Assembly (NCBI RefSeq): GCF_905171765.1
Contig: NC_053392.1
Location: 452,078,722-452,142,721 of the forward strand
Reading direction: 5' to 3'
DNA from: Bufo bufo
Lineage: Eukaryota; Chordata; Amphibia; Anura; Bufonidae
Length of the DNA: 64,000 nt
Shown: one piece after another, positions 45,123-56,617 of the stretch
How positions within the stretch are numbered: position 1 is the first letter of the stretch
Layout: every line of letters starts with the position of its first letter
Made by a program: the position numbers and the translations under genes
Notes under the pieces: generated by a model
What the model saw: the letters and a program-made list of their open reading frames with translations, nothing else
Told to the model about the DNA's origin: nothing
Database searches by the model: none

Positions 45123-46515
45123 TTAAAGGGAGTCTGTCACCACAATTCGACAATATAAACTGCTTACGTGGCGCTCTAGCACATCTACACAAGATTCCAA
45201 TGGTACCTTTGTTGTATTCTTCTGACTTTCACCAGCTGAAAAAACATAGGTTTTATCTATATGCAAATTAGGGCTCGCAAGTGCCCAAGGGCAGGGTTCT
45301 TGTTGTAGGTGCCCAGGCTGCTCTGACTTCATATTACCCCACCCTCTTGCTGGTCCCACCCTATAAGGCCGTTTCATCATCCAAAGTACCGGCCGAGATA
45401 TGGCGCGTGCGCAGTTCAGCGCCCGTTTTCCGTTATATTTCCCTACCCTTGTCACTACCGGCCACACTGGACTTGACATGTGGAGGTGTGGCGCGCCGCA
45501 CAAGCGCATGACGGGGTAGGGAAGTTTCACAGCAGAGTTAGCTGGACACCAGCCGACACTGCATGCGCCGGGATCCTCACCAATGGTTAGGCTAGGGAAA
45601 AATTACGGGCCAGTGCGCAGGTGCGTTGATAGGATGGATGTTCTCAGCTGGACACTGGCCGACACTGCGCATGCGTTGGGAGCCTCACCAGCGGTTGGGG
45701 TAGGAAAAAAGCACTGGCCCGTAATTTCTCTCTTCCCTAACAGCTGGTGAGGCTCCCAGCGCATGCGCAGAGTCGGCCGGTGTCCAGCTGAGAACATCCA
45801 TCCGATCACCGCGCCTGCGCACTGGCCCGTAATTGATCCCTAGCCTAACCGCTGGTGAGGCTCCAGGCACATGCGCAGCGTCGGCTGGTGTCCAACTAAC
45901 TCTGCTGTGAAATTTCCCTACCCAGTCGTTGTGCGCCTGCGCGGCGCACCACACCTCCTCATGTCATGTCAGGTGTGGCCGGAAGTGACGAGGGTAGGGA
46001 AATCTCACGAGGTAGGAAAATATAACGGAACACCGGCCTGGGCAACGCACTACGAGGCCCATGGCGGGCAGCAACATCGCTTCATGTTGTGCGCATGCGC
46101 CGGCGGACAGCACGAAACCAGCAGCAAGGGGGCGGACCGAAAGCAAGCAGGGAGACTGGAGGCAAGCCGAGCGAGAGAAAGGCAAGTAAATCCACATTGC
46201 CGTGTGCATGCTCAGGCCGGCGGTGAACTGTGCACACGACGGATCTCGGCCGGTACTTGGGATGATGAAACTGCCTTACAGGGAGGGACCAGCAAGAGGC
46301 TGGGGAGGGGTAATATGAAAAGAAGGCAGAGCAGCCTGGGCACCTGCAACAAGAACCCCGCCCCTGGGCACTTGCGAGCCCTCATTGGCATATAGATAAA
46401 ACTTTTTTTCAGCTGGTGAAAGTCAGAAGAATACAAAAGGTACCATTGGAATCTTGTGTAGTTGTGCTAGAGCGCCACTTTATATTGTCAAATTTTGGTG
46501 ACAGACTTCCTTTAA
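45123..46515. mobile_element. TTAA-flanked fold-back element (AGGGAGTCTGTCACC termini)
   Basis: TTAA at 45123-45126 and 46512-46515. Termini AGGGAGTCTGTCACC and GGTGACAGACTTCCT are followed on both sides by ATTCTTCTGACTTTCACCAG-type blocks. The centre is a second inverted repeat (45540-46100) with CATGCGC and GGTGTCCAGC arms. The element is 1.39 kb and non-coding. AGG termini with TTAA fit Kolobok; superfamily is inference. Confidence 0.75.
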
Positions 46516-46950
46516 GATCAACTAAGCCCTGATTCCCTGAGTCTTCCGTTTGCTCAACACAGGAAGCGGCGCTCCGTTTGAGGGGGCAGCATGCCTTTTT
46601 AAAATAAATTTATCAACATCTGGTTGGGTTTGTGAGCTCTTTGGGGTACCAGAAGCTTCTCTATATTGAAGTCTGCCAACTTTGCCCATTATGAAGGCGG
46701 GTGAGGACTTCAATTGCTAAGGCCAATGAGACCGAGGAGAGGACCACTAACTCAAGCAGCCATCCCCTAGTGTGCCAGGCTCCACCTCCCATACCTCGAA
46801 CTTTAATTAGAAACTCCTCAATATAAGCAATATTTTTTCCAGATTTTCTCAGTTTCCGGAAGTGAATTTTTTTGTGCTGCACTGTAAAGTAGAAGACTAA
46901 TTTTATTGATCACTGAAAGAATGGAGAAGGAAGAGGGAGATGCAGACGCT
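46516..46950 (-). pseudogene. L1-type ORF1 fragment (N-terminal side), tentative
   Basis: Minus strand 46522-46713 reads IMGKVGRLQYREA, TPKSSQTQPDVDKFI. This is compatible with an L1 ORF1 N-terminus and lies in the right order and orientation relative to 44700-45122 once the TTAA element is removed. The similarity alone is weak. Confidence 0.4.
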
Positions 46951-47095
46951 AGTTACAGGTGTCATATTTAATAAGGAGCCTCTATAGCTGTTGAATTGTC
47001 TCTGGGAACTAGTGAGAAGAAAAAACCTGAGTAGACTGTCTTTTGCAAACAGGTCTATCTGTGGTTGACCATGTTCAGTGACCTGGATGCCAACT

Positions 47096-48287
47096 CAGAT
47101 ACATCTCAATAAATTAGAAGATAAATCGAAAAAGTTAATTTGAGTAACAAAAAAAATAAAAATTCTAATTCTATAGATTTATTACATACAGAATGATCTA
47201 GCTAAAGCATTTCTTTCCTTTAAATGTTGATTATGGCTTACAGCTAACAAACTTGAAAGTTAGTATTTAAGAAAATTAGAATACTGCAAAACAGTTCAAG
47301 ATGTAGACTCTTGTTGTCACACTCTAATCAGCTAACCAACACAAAACACCTGCAAAGGTCACAGGTTAGACTGCTGACTTGACAGTTGTCCAGAAAACAG
47401 TCACTGACAAGATAAGTCACAAAAAGTCACTTCTAAAGAATCTGGCTGTTTACAGAGTGCAGTATCCAAGCATTTTAATGAAAAGTTGAGTGTAAGAGCC
47501 ACCACACAGACATATGTAGGACATGTCCTACAACTGTCACATTCCTTTTGTCAAACCACTCATGACCCAGAAGTGGAGAGGCCCAGAATCCAAGTTGCTT
47601 GAGGCCCAGTGTGGAGTTTCCAGTCAGTGATGGTTTGTGGAGCAATGTAATCCGCTGGTGTTGGGTCACTATGTTATATCAATTCCAAAGTCAGTGCAGC
47701 CATCTACTAGGAAATTTTAGAGCACTTCAAGCTTTCCTCTGCTGACAAGCTTTATGGAGATGCAGATTTCATTTTCCAGCAGGGCTTGGCACTTGCCCAC
47801 AGTGCCAAAAGTACCAAATCCAGGTTTAATAACCACAGTATCACTGTGCTTGATTGGCCAGCAAACTCACCTGACCTAAACCCCATAAAGAATCTAAGGG
47901 GTTTTGTTAAGAAGATGAAAGATACCAGACCCAACAATGCAGACGAGCTGAAGGCCACTATCAAAGCAACTTGGGCTTCCATAACACCTCAGCAGTGCCA
48001 CAGGCTGATCGCCTACATAAAAAGGAGTCCCGACCAAGTATTGAGTGCATATACTGTAAATATATTTCAGCCAGCATTTCTGCATTAAAAATAATTTTTT
48101 TAATTGGTCTTACATAATATTCTAATTTCTGAGATACTAACTTTGGGGTTTTCATTAGCTGTAAGCCATAAGAAACATCAAAAGAACTTCTTGAAACAGA
48201 TCACTCTGTGTAATGAATCTTTACTTTTTGAATTGAATTACTGACTAACTTTTCGATGATATTCTAAATGTATTGATATGCACCCGT
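47096..48287 (+). mobile_element. Tc1-family transposon with decayed transposase
   Basis: The left end CAGATACATCTCAATAAATT and the right end (complement) form inverted termini (TATTGATATGCACC at 48271-48284). The GGCTTACAGCTAA / TTAGCTGTAAGCC blocks at 47230 and 48155 pair. The transposase end at 47786-48088 has DWPANSPDLNPIKNLRGFV and RPNNADELKATIKATWASI, the DLNPIENLW region of Tc1. The earlier part (47480-47780) is frame-broken but keeps VMVCGAM-like and FQQ blocks. It sits exactly at the edge of the DIRS RNase H segment. Confidence 0.8.
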
Positions 48288-49144
48288 AATCTGCACTTAG
48301 GTTGCCCGACCCTCTCAGATGAACTGTTGAAATCAATAGGAAGGATTTTTTGCTCCAATTTTTTTTTTCTGCCAAAGAGTTTTTCCTCCCTGATGATTGA
48401 GAAAAGGTACCATCATCATGTTGTCTAATAAAAATCTCAAGCTTCAGGGTTTCCCAAACAGACTGAAGTTCACGGAAATTTGTGGATCGTTCTGCCATCT
48501 CTTTTGGCTAAATGCCTTGAAAGTTATTATCCTGAGTGCACCATCCTTGTTTGCTGGCATATGTGGATATCTAAATGTAAAAATACTCTGGTTCCAAGGA
48601 AACCCTCACAAATTTGCCAGAGAAGTCCACCAAGTCAGGTATTGTTTCACTGCTGATGGTAGCAGAATCCTTTGCTTTAAGACTCAGTGGTCTCTATTCC
48701 TGAATGACAACATTCGTGGTTTTTTTAGGGGTCACATAGGAAACTGGCTCCACAGTAGAATGTTTATGCATGAGGACATCAGACCCAGAATGGGCATGGC
48801 TTCTTTAAAGGAGCAAATGTACCTCTGGAAGGTACACATTTTCTTCCTTATCGACAACTGTTTTCATATCAGCAGGAACGAATGCAGAGTCCTGAATTCT
48901 AAAAGAGTGCCTAGAAATATTTTCTTGGTGTCTGGAAGAAAATCAGATTTCTCCATATTTATGACCCAGCCCAGGTCTAACAGAAGATTTAGAACTAACT
49001 GTAGGTGGGTCTGAAGCCACACATTGGATGATGCTATCAGAAGAAAGCCATCCAGGCATGGGACAATGATATCTTTGCCTGAGGAACGCCATAAATTGTA
49101 CAATCACCTTTAGGAAAAGTGACAAGTAGCAGAAGAGATCCCTA
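48288..49144 (-). pseudogene. DIRS-type reverse transcriptase/RNase H fragment
   Basis: On the minus strand, 49103-48864 gives VPCLDGFLLIASSNVW, VLNLLLDLGWVINMEKS and FLGTLLEF. This corresponds to the DIRS RT segment with a YLDD box, here CLDG, followed by LGWxxNxxKS and FLG. 48660-48600 gives QYLTWWTSL. 48498-48290 gives RELQSVWETL and STVHLRGSGNLSAD, the end of the DIRS RNase H. Frames are broken and the catalytic box is mutated. It continues to 49583-49890 beyond a MITE, and is cut at 48288 by a Tc1 element. Confidence 0.75.
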
Positions 49145-49582
49145 AGGCGTCTTTCACATGAACGAGACTGAATTTTGTCCAGATTGCAGTCAGGGAAACT
49201 CACTATTTTTCAAGCAAATTTGGTCAGTTTTGTCTGCGATTGCGTTCAGGTTTTTTCCCGCCCGAGAGCAAGGAGTCAAGATGCGTTTTTTCACACGGTT
49301 GATATAAATAAAATATATTTATATTATGAAGGTTTATAAACATCTCTTAGCAACCCTCAGTGAAAAATGCATTGCAACCGCACTTGCTTCCGGATGCAAT
49401 GCGTTTTTCACTGAAGCCCTATTCACTTCTATGGGCCATGGCTGCATGAAAAACGCAGAATATAGAACATGCTGCGTTTTTCATGCAACGCAGAACTGAA
49501 CATTGAAATTAATGGGTCCTTATTCAGTGCAGGCGCAATGCGTTCGCATCACGCAAAAAACTCACTCGTGTGAAAAGGGGCC
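49145..49582. mobile_element. TA-flanked MITE inserted in the DIRS RT
   Basis: The left end AGGCGTCTTTCACATGAACG and the right end GTGTGAAAAGGGGCCT are inverted; TA lies at 49143-49144 and 49583-49584. Interior GCATTGCAACCGCACTTGC and GCAATGCG/CGCATTGC blocks pair. The DIRS reading frame resumes on the other side. Confidence 0.75.
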
Positions 49583-49890
49583 TAAGGATTGACATTAGAA
49601 CTAGAAATTAAGAATTTCTACCCCTTCCTTGACCACAAACCGGAGATACTGTTGAAATTCTGGAAAAATGCAGACATAATGCACCATGAGGGTTACGGTT
49701 GACTTGATCAATCTCCATTCTGAATTGGCGATCTGTTAGTTTGGAATAATGACTCTTGAATGTCTGTGACTGAGGTACTGGAATAACAGCTCCTAGTTGA
49801 ATAGGATTTTTCACATCTTGCAGCAGGATCAAATCTGTGTCCACAGAATTCCAAAGATTTTCTATTATCAAAGACCTCCTTACCCTGGCA
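49583..49890 (-). pseudogene. DIRS-type RT, N-terminal part
   Basis: Minus strand 49871-49608 gives LLQDVKNPIQLGAVIPVPQS and KSHYSKL. This fits the start of the DIRS RT (LLxxGAIxPVPxxxxxxGFYS). It is continuous in order and strand with 48288-49144. Confidence 0.65.
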
Positions 49891-50394
49891 TCATTGCTTG
49901 TTTTTTTTTCATTGTTGGGGTTAAACAGGAAACCTCTACTGTTTTATTTGAGGGGTTAACCAGTTGGGGGGGGCGGCACAGTCTCACTCTATCCAGTCAG
50001 TGCTGACTTGGTCAGACTGAGCAGGGACACCGCCCAACTGGTTAACACCCCTCAGCCCAGCACCCTTACATCATGTACTCTGCTCTCTGAAATCCCATGG
50101 CAGTTTGTGTCAGTGTTGGGCCTGGCAGAGTCCATGATTTCAGGGCACTGGGCTGGCTTACATTGAGAAACGGAAGGAGCGATAACAGCATTCTCAGGAG
50201 AACATGGGCACTTGCATTCGGAGAGGTACACCCCTGGGCACTTGCAGCTCATTTGCATATATCTTCAAACTGTTTGTTAAACATCAAAGACACAGAAATA
50301 AGAAAGAAAGGTACGAACTGATAACGGTTTATGTCACCTACAGGACAGTGATAACAGTTTAATATGTCCAGTAGGTGACAGACTCCCTTTAATG
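49891..50394. mobile_element. TTAA-type element end (GTGACAGACTCCCT) and inner palindrome
   Basis: The right end GGTGACAGACTCCCT then TTAA (50390-50393) is the same terminus type as at 46500. An inner palindrome GGGGTTAACCAGTTGGG / CCCAACTGGTTAACACCCC lies at 49950-50054. No left terminus is clear. Confidence 0.5.
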
Positions 50395-51305
50395 ATGCAG
50401 GGAGTATCAGTGTTTATGTTTTTAGGTTTAGTGGCAGTGAGGGAGCTCCGTAACAGGAGTGAATTACAGCTAGTATAGGTACAAATAAGACAATAATAGG
50501 CTGCAGTTGGTATCGATACTATTTACTTGCTGAGAAGTAACAGGAATAATACTAGGACAGAGAAAAGAGGGAGCGACCCACGCCACTAATCGTTTTAATC
50601 TGTCTGAGTCTTGTGACCAAAAACCTATAAAGTGTTTTTAAAAGGAATAAAAAAATAAAAGATATAAAGATAGATACATATACACACACGACAAAAGATG
50701 TACATGGGTTTGGTTAGTTCACCAATGAACACAGACTGACATTGTCCACATATTGATATACTGTACCATCACTCAGATCACTCCAATAGGACAGAGGAGA
50801 TCTAAATTCTCATGCCAGGCTGTGTCTGCAAGGGAAGGCTGGTGGCGAGTGGACAAGGGGCAAGTTACAGTCTGAAGACTTAAGGAAACAGTAACTGAAA
50901 AAAGCATCGGCAACATAACCGCCACATTACACCCTTCCATTATACGTATAGGTCAGGAATCCTCCTGCCATATACTTCTGACAGAACGCTGGTCACATCC
51001 TGTGAACCCAACCTAACCTGTGGATTTTTAAGCTGATTTAACATTGTTTTGCTCCAGATCTCACCTTCTCCTTGGCTGTGAGCTCTCCGCTGTGATTGGA
51101 TTACAGCACAGCCAGGGAGCTATCGGCCTGAAAGTTCATAGGTTATCATTATAGGTTCGGTTCCACAGAGCCAATAAATTTTTAGTGCGGTACGGAAACA
51201 GCATTAACGTCAAAGTATTTGAACGAATCAACTTCGGATCTATGACCTGAAGGTCAATTTGCTCAAGTATAATGTGTAGTGTATAAAAGTCACTAACCCC
51301 CTATG
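50395..51305. other. No recognisable feature
   Basis: An inverted block CTTGGCTGTGAGCTC / GCACAGCCAGG lies near 51075-51118. Otherwise no repeat or coding similarity that I can identify. Confidence 0.45.
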
Positions 51306-51945
51306 CCAATCTCACACATCACCACACGATTCATGCCATGGAGCGCCTGCATGCAAACCTTACATCACCAAGCACAGGATGGGAAGCAGCTGCCACCAGA
51401 CTCTGGAGCAGTAGAAAGGTTTTCAGTGGAGTGTCGAGTTACGCTTCTTTCTCTGGTAGTCTGATGAAGGAGTCTGGGTAGGGTGAATTGTGCCCACTAT
51501 AAAGTATGGTAGAGGAGGGATGATGCCATGGTGTTGTTTTTAGGGTTAGCCTAGGCCCATTAGTCCAGGTATGCTTCAGTCAAGTACAGAGTGGAGTGGC
51601 CGTTTAAGGGGCATAGGGTCCCAGTCCCCATGACTGGTGGGGATCTAAGCAGTAGGAGATACACCGATTTAATAGTTATCCCTATTCTGTGGATAGGGGA
51701 TAACTTGTAAGAACCAGGATACACCTTTAACTGACCCACCAGAGTCCTGACCTCAACCACATCGAACACTTTTGAAATCAACTAAAATGGAGACAGCAAG
51801 CCAGACCCTTTCATTCTACATCAGCATCTGACCTCATAAATGCTCTTCTGGATTAATGGTCAAAAATTCCCACAGACATTACAAAATCTTGTAGAAAGCT
51901 TTCCAAGGAGTGGAAGCAGTTTTAAATGCCGCCCAACTCCATATA
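51306..51945 (+). pseudogene. Tc1-family transposase remnant, split by a small TTAA element
   Basis: 51350-51570 keeps the order of a Tc1 DDE domain at the DNA level: GGAGCAGTAGAAAGGTTTTC, GGAGTGTCGAGTTACGCTTC, CTGATGAAGGAGTCTGGGT, TGGTAGAGGAGGGATGATG. 51735-51930 gives LNHIEHF, QARPFHSTSASDLINALL and WSKIPTDI, matching the LNPIEHLWD...W..IP region. Stops throughout. Both termini are absent. Confidence 0.7.
51604..51730. mobile_element. Small TTAA-flanked insertion
   Basis: TTAA at 51604-51607 and 51727-51730 enclose 119 bp. Termini GGGGCATAGGG and (complement) AGGTGTATCC are only loosely inverted. It separates the two halves of the Tc1 transposase remnant. Confidence 0.55.
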
Positions 51946-52335
51946 ATGCCAATGCTAATTCACTGACCGGCCATTGAATATAAAAGCTTTTATTTAAAAG
52001 AAACCAGTCATCAACGTTATGCTGCCCTCAAAGTAGTGACAGACATGCTAATTTCAGCAATGTGTCATTCATGCGCAAAAAGTAAGTGCTTGCCAAGAAC
52101 CTGCATCATAATTATTGCAGTCCAAACCTAGAAAAGACTGCCTGAGAAGAGTCATGTTATTCAGCTCTCCCCGCCCATCTGCTCATGATTGACAACCATC
52201 TCCTTCATTTTCTCCCTAGGAGAGAACTGCCAATGCAGCTACCTCTGCACCACACTATTGAATACAAAGATGGCTAGACCACTTTATAAACAACCAATTT
52301 TACCTTTTGCGTCACCCCCATTTCCTCATAGTTTG

Positions 52336-52483
52336 TAAGCTCTTGAGCGCAGGGCCTTAAAACCTAGTGTTCAAATTATATACAAGTCTATAATTCTGTA
52401 ATGTCTATTTTGATTTGTACATGGTGCTGTGAATTGTATAGCGCTGTGGAAAATGGTGGTGCTATATAATAGTTATTATTAAT
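52336..52483 (+). mobile_element. SINE/LINE-like 3' tail
   Basis: TTGTAAGCTCTTGAGCGCAG, TGTACATGGTGCTGTGAATT, TAGCGCTGTGGAAAATG and GGTGCTATATAATAGTTATT match the conserved tail of a repeat family widespread in fish and amphibians. It ends in a short A/T repeat (AGTTATTATTAAT). Confidence 0.6.
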
Positions 52484-53018
52484 CAAGTGGGCAGGGCAAA
52501 AAGGAGTTTATGAAGGAGAAAGCAGGAGATCATGAACAACCAGACTTTTCACAATGTAGAAGCTAGAATGGAGTGGGTAGAAGGAGGAGTGATGTCACTA
52601 GTCACATGTTGCCAATAGTCACGTGGCTCTAAGCCAGGAGTGCACAACCCGCAGTATGCAGAGCCAGTCTTTCTGGACAGAAACAAGGCTGATCGTCTGC
52701 CTGTGGCATCACCTGTGTTCCTCGGTTCAGCACTCCAGCAGGACCAGGTCAAGTCTCTGGCTGCCAGTGATGGCCATGTACTCCGAGATATCTTTGATGT
52801 CTTGGGGGACATATGTGGCAAAAAGCAAGTTAAAACAAAAAGGCCCCCAGCCAACTGAAACTGTTAAATTGGTTACTAAGCCCCAATAATACCCCCATGC
52901 CAGGGCCTCTCATATAGATTATACTTGACCTACTCAGCTGCATCTCCCAATTGCGTGCATCAAAACATGTGCGGGGATCAGGAGCAACACGGGTGCTGGG
53001 GACCAGGCAAGTATAATA
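52484..53018. other. No recognised gene
   Basis: A 70-codon frame at 52640-52858 reads LVKS / DGHVLRDIFDVLGDICGKKQ. I do not recognise it, and it has no flanking evidence. Confidence 0.4.
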
Positions 53019-53606
53019 TACAGTTGAAAGGAAAAGTATGTGAACCCTTTGGAATGATATGGATTTCTGCACAAATTGGTCATAAAATATGATCTGATCT
53101 TCCTCTAAATCACAACAATAGACAATCACAGTCTGCTTAAACTAATAACACACAAAGAATTAAATGTTACCATGTTTTTATTGAACACACCATGTAAACA
53201 TTCACAGTGCAGGTGGAAAAAGTATGTGAACCCCTACACAAATGATATCTCCAAGAGCTAATTGGAGTGAGGCGTCAGCCAACTGGAGTCCAATCAATGA
53301 GATGAGATTGGAGGTGTTTGTTACAGCTGACCTGCCCTATAAAAGAACACACCAGTTCTGGGTTTGCTTTTCACAAGAAGCATTGCCTGATGTGAATGAT
53401 GCCTCGCACAAAAGAGCTCTCAGAAGACCTACGATTAAGAATTGTTGACTTGCATAAAGCTGGAAAGGGTTATAAAAGTATCTCCAAAAGCCTTGCTGTT
53501 CATCAATCCACGATAAGACAAATTGTCTATAAATGGAGAAAGTTCAGCACTGCTGCTACTCTCCCTAGGAGTGGCAGTCCCATAAAGATGACTGCAAGAG
53601 CACAGG
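53019..53606 (+). mobile_element. Tc1-family transposon, 5' half
   Basis: The terminus CAGTTGAAAGGAAAAGTATG is repeated in part at 53205 (GGTGGAAAAAGTATGTGAAC), a typical double direct repeat of this Tc1 lineage. From 53396 the transposase N-terminus is open: [55 protein letters not shown]. This is the paired helix-turn-helix DNA-binding domain. It is truncated at about 53606; the catalytic part is missing. Confidence 0.85.
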
Positions 53607-53813
53607 TAGTCAGTAAGGCTTGATTTAAATCATAGTTTTCTACATAAGGACTAATTCTTGCTGGTATAAACTTATAATATGCAAGTAGATTAATATTTTT
53701 AGAATAACTTTTCATATTAGTTTGATTAGGTTGATTCTGTATTCATAGGTTTGTAGAAGTTAGGATTAAGGTCTTTTTCTCAACTCTGTTCATGTTATAA
53801 CATTTTTGCTGTG

Positions 53814-54126
53814 AGGTTACTTTCACACTTGCGGCAGGAAGGATCCGTCCTGCGGCATTTTCGCCGTGCCACCGGACTGTCGCTCCGTCCCCATTGACTG
53901 TAATGGGGACGGGGCGGAGCTCCTGCGCAGCACGGCGAAAGCCGCCGGACTAAAAAGCCTGACATGCGGTCATTGTAGTCCGGCGGCCTTTCGCCGTGCT
54001 GCGCCGGAGCTCCGCCCCCGGGGGCCGCTCAGTCAATGGGGACGGAGCGGCAAAATAGCCGCAGGACGGATCCGACATGGTGAACAGCCTGTCGGATCCG
54101 TCCTGCCTCAAGTGTGAAAGTAGCCT
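53814..54126. mobile_element. MITE with ACTTTCACAC termini
   Basis: Left AGGTTACTTTCACACTTGCG and right AAGTGTGAAAGTAGCCT are inverted. The GC-rich interior has paired CCGGCGGC, GGATCCGTCC and GGGGACGG blocks. Confidence 0.75.
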
Positions 54127-54275
54127 GAAGAAGAGGCATGTGATCTCTGCCGAGTCAAATTCAGTTTTGAGAACTGCAAAAAGTAAACCAAGCATTTGTG
54201 ATAATATCTTGTAGGCAGGGAAACTGACCAATAATCTTACAAAAACCTCTGGAAGAGCATGACATTGTGAATGGA

Positions 54276-55831
54276 TTAAAAGATAACTGTCATTTTTATT
54301 TTTTTTGGAGTAGTGATTAAAGGGATTCTGTCTTCAGAAATGACTCCTATAACCTAAACATATGGCGATGTCACTAGTTATTCAGTGAATCCTAAAGTGA
54401 CTTTATCAAATGATCCTGTGGCTCTATAATCATAAAAAAGACGGTTTAAATCACCTGTCAATCACTTAAAAATGTGTCCAAGGGGACGTCTCATGCTGAA
54501 AGGTGCCCAGCTGCAGCCATCTCGTTTATGTGCCCAGCGCCGCCTCCTCAAGTGAAATCGCCGCCCTCCCTTTTATTATATACGCCTACTTCAGTTCGTG
54601 GCCGCCTCTGTGACCTCCGCTCGCTTCAGCCAGATCCCGCGCGTGCGCACTAGGTATAACCTGAAGCGCCCGTGCGGACTACTGGCATCGGCCTCATTTA
54701 GCGAAGTGCGCATGCGCCTGCCGGCGCACTTCGCTCGAACCTCCACAGACCGCCCTATTACAGCCCATCCCAGCCGGTTTGTGGAGTTTCGAGCGAAGTT
54801 AAACGAGGTTCGAGCACTTTGCTAAACGAGGCCGATGCCAGTAGTCCGCACGGGCGCATCAGGTTATACCTAGTGCGCACGCGCAGGATCGGGCTAAAGC
54901 GAGCGGAGGTCACAGAGGCGGCCACGAACTGAAGTAGGCGTATATAATAAAAGGGAGGGCGGCGATTTCACTTGAGGAGGCGGCGCTGGGCACATAAAGA
55001 GATGGCTGCAGCTGGGCACCTTTCAGCATGAGACGTCCCCTTGGACACATTTTGAAGTGATTGACAGGTGATATAAACAGTCTTTTTTATGATTATAGAG
55101 CCACAGGATCATTTGATAAAGTCACTTTAGGATTCACTGAATTACTAGGGACATCGCCATATGTATAGGTTATAGGAGTAATTTCTGATGACAGAAATCC
55201 TTTAATATCTCCTTGGTGGCCCTATTTCAACTTTTCACTGTGTATTGAATTACCCCTTAATTCCACATTTTTGTTCCCTGTACTGCCTACTTTTACCTGT
55301 GCTTAAAATAGGGTTGCTAGGCATGGTCCGTCTATCTGTTTAGACTGAGCACGCAGCGTGCAGGCTCACATTACTGACAGCCAGGGACTGTAAGTAAATG
55401 ATTAAAGCCAGCTCCTCCCCGACGCTCCCTCACTCAGCAGAGCTGGAGAATGCAGAGTTGGAGCAGCGCAGAGCAGGGAAGGGAGATCTGCCATCTGCTC
55501 AGTGTATAAATGAAAGCAACATGTGGTAAGAGGACCCCTTTGTGCTGCAGGAGATTAACCCTTTAGGGGGAGGGCTCTGGTTATTGACACTTTTGGGGGC
55601 TATTGTTACTGGCTAGTGAGGACAGGCGGAATTAGCCTCAGGGTGAGGGCAGTGGCGGCCATCTTAACTGAATAGTGAAATTGCAGTTTTATGCAGACTG
55701 GTTGCTAAGGGCTGAATCTTATTAAATATGGGGTAAGTCAGTCTAATAGTAACTGATTCTGGAATATCATGTTATTAGTAACTACATATATGAAAATTTA
55801 AATTAGGGTTAATGTGACAGTTATCCTTTAA
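54276..55831. mobile_element. TTAA-flanked element (ARGATAACTGTCA termini) hosting another
   Basis: TTAA at 54276-54279 and 55828-55831. Left AAGATAACTGTCA and right complement AGGATAACTGTCA match at 12 of 13 bases. A second TTAA element is inserted near its left end. Removing it leaves an element of about 660 bp. Non-coding. Confidence 0.7.
54317..55205. mobile_element. TTAA-flanked fold-back element nested in 54276-55831
   Basis: TTAA at 54317-54320 and 55202-55205. Termini AGGGATTCTGTC and GACAGAAATCCT. Almost the entire 880 bp is one inverted repeat centred near 54765, with arms including CACAGAGGCGGCC, GCCGATGCCAGTAGTCCG and GCGCACTTCG. AGG termini suggest Kolobok type. Confidence 0.8.
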
Positions 55832-56617
55832 TGGAATTTATTTACCAAAAAAAAAATTAAACACATACAGCCTTATTCTACATAATTAAAAAACAAATCT
55901 TTATTTCATGATGGAATAACCTTTAGATGGCAATTTATTTTCCTCAAAAAAGCATTTTATATAAAAACTAAATAAAAAATCTGATTTGAAAAAAAAAAAA
56001 AATTTAATAAAAAAAGAAAAAAAAACCTGGACTCACTGATGTCACGCTGCACTCAAATCAGCTCATTAGCATAAGGCATCTTTGTGTGTATATTATGAGG
56101 TAACCATCTGTCACACCAGTAAGTGAATACAACTAAGGTACTTTTTAGTAGTTAATGATTGTATATAATTAGATTATACTTAAATATCCTCATGACAGGT
56201 TCCCTTTAAGACAAGAAAGTCTACCTCAGAAGAGACATCTCTGGATGTAAGAGGCATGTGGAGTATCCTGTACGTTTCATAGCGATGTATTATGTAATGT
56301 CCTATCAAATAGCTCTAACAATAGGGATGGGGGAGGGGTTGGATTGAGAACTTGGCACAGGGCCTTCTCTCTGCTCACCAAGAACAGCACCGTCCATGTC
56401 ATAGCAGCTGTACCCCATTATTATTATTATTTATTTATTTTTTGGGGGGGGTTATATGGAGGGGTGCCAAATACCTAAGGCACGCCACTGGGAGGGGGAG
56501 AGACCTCCTTATGCCGCATCTTACTGCAGGATATAAAGTATGATTAGCATTACACTGCGGACTACTCTGAGGTAGTGCTGGCGGGATTACAGGCATTTAG
56601 GAGTTGACAGGTTCCCT
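55832..56617. other. Intron with two solo TTAA-element right ends
   Basis: CATGACAGGTTCCCT then TTAA at 56190-56211, and TTGACAGGTTCCCT then TTAA at 56604-56621, are right termini of the AGGGA-type family without matching left ends. No gene seen. Confidence 0.5.

Noticed and set aside
52623..52889. Possible small protein (two overlapping frames)
   Set aside because: I recognise no family, and splice sites or conservation cannot be judged from this window.
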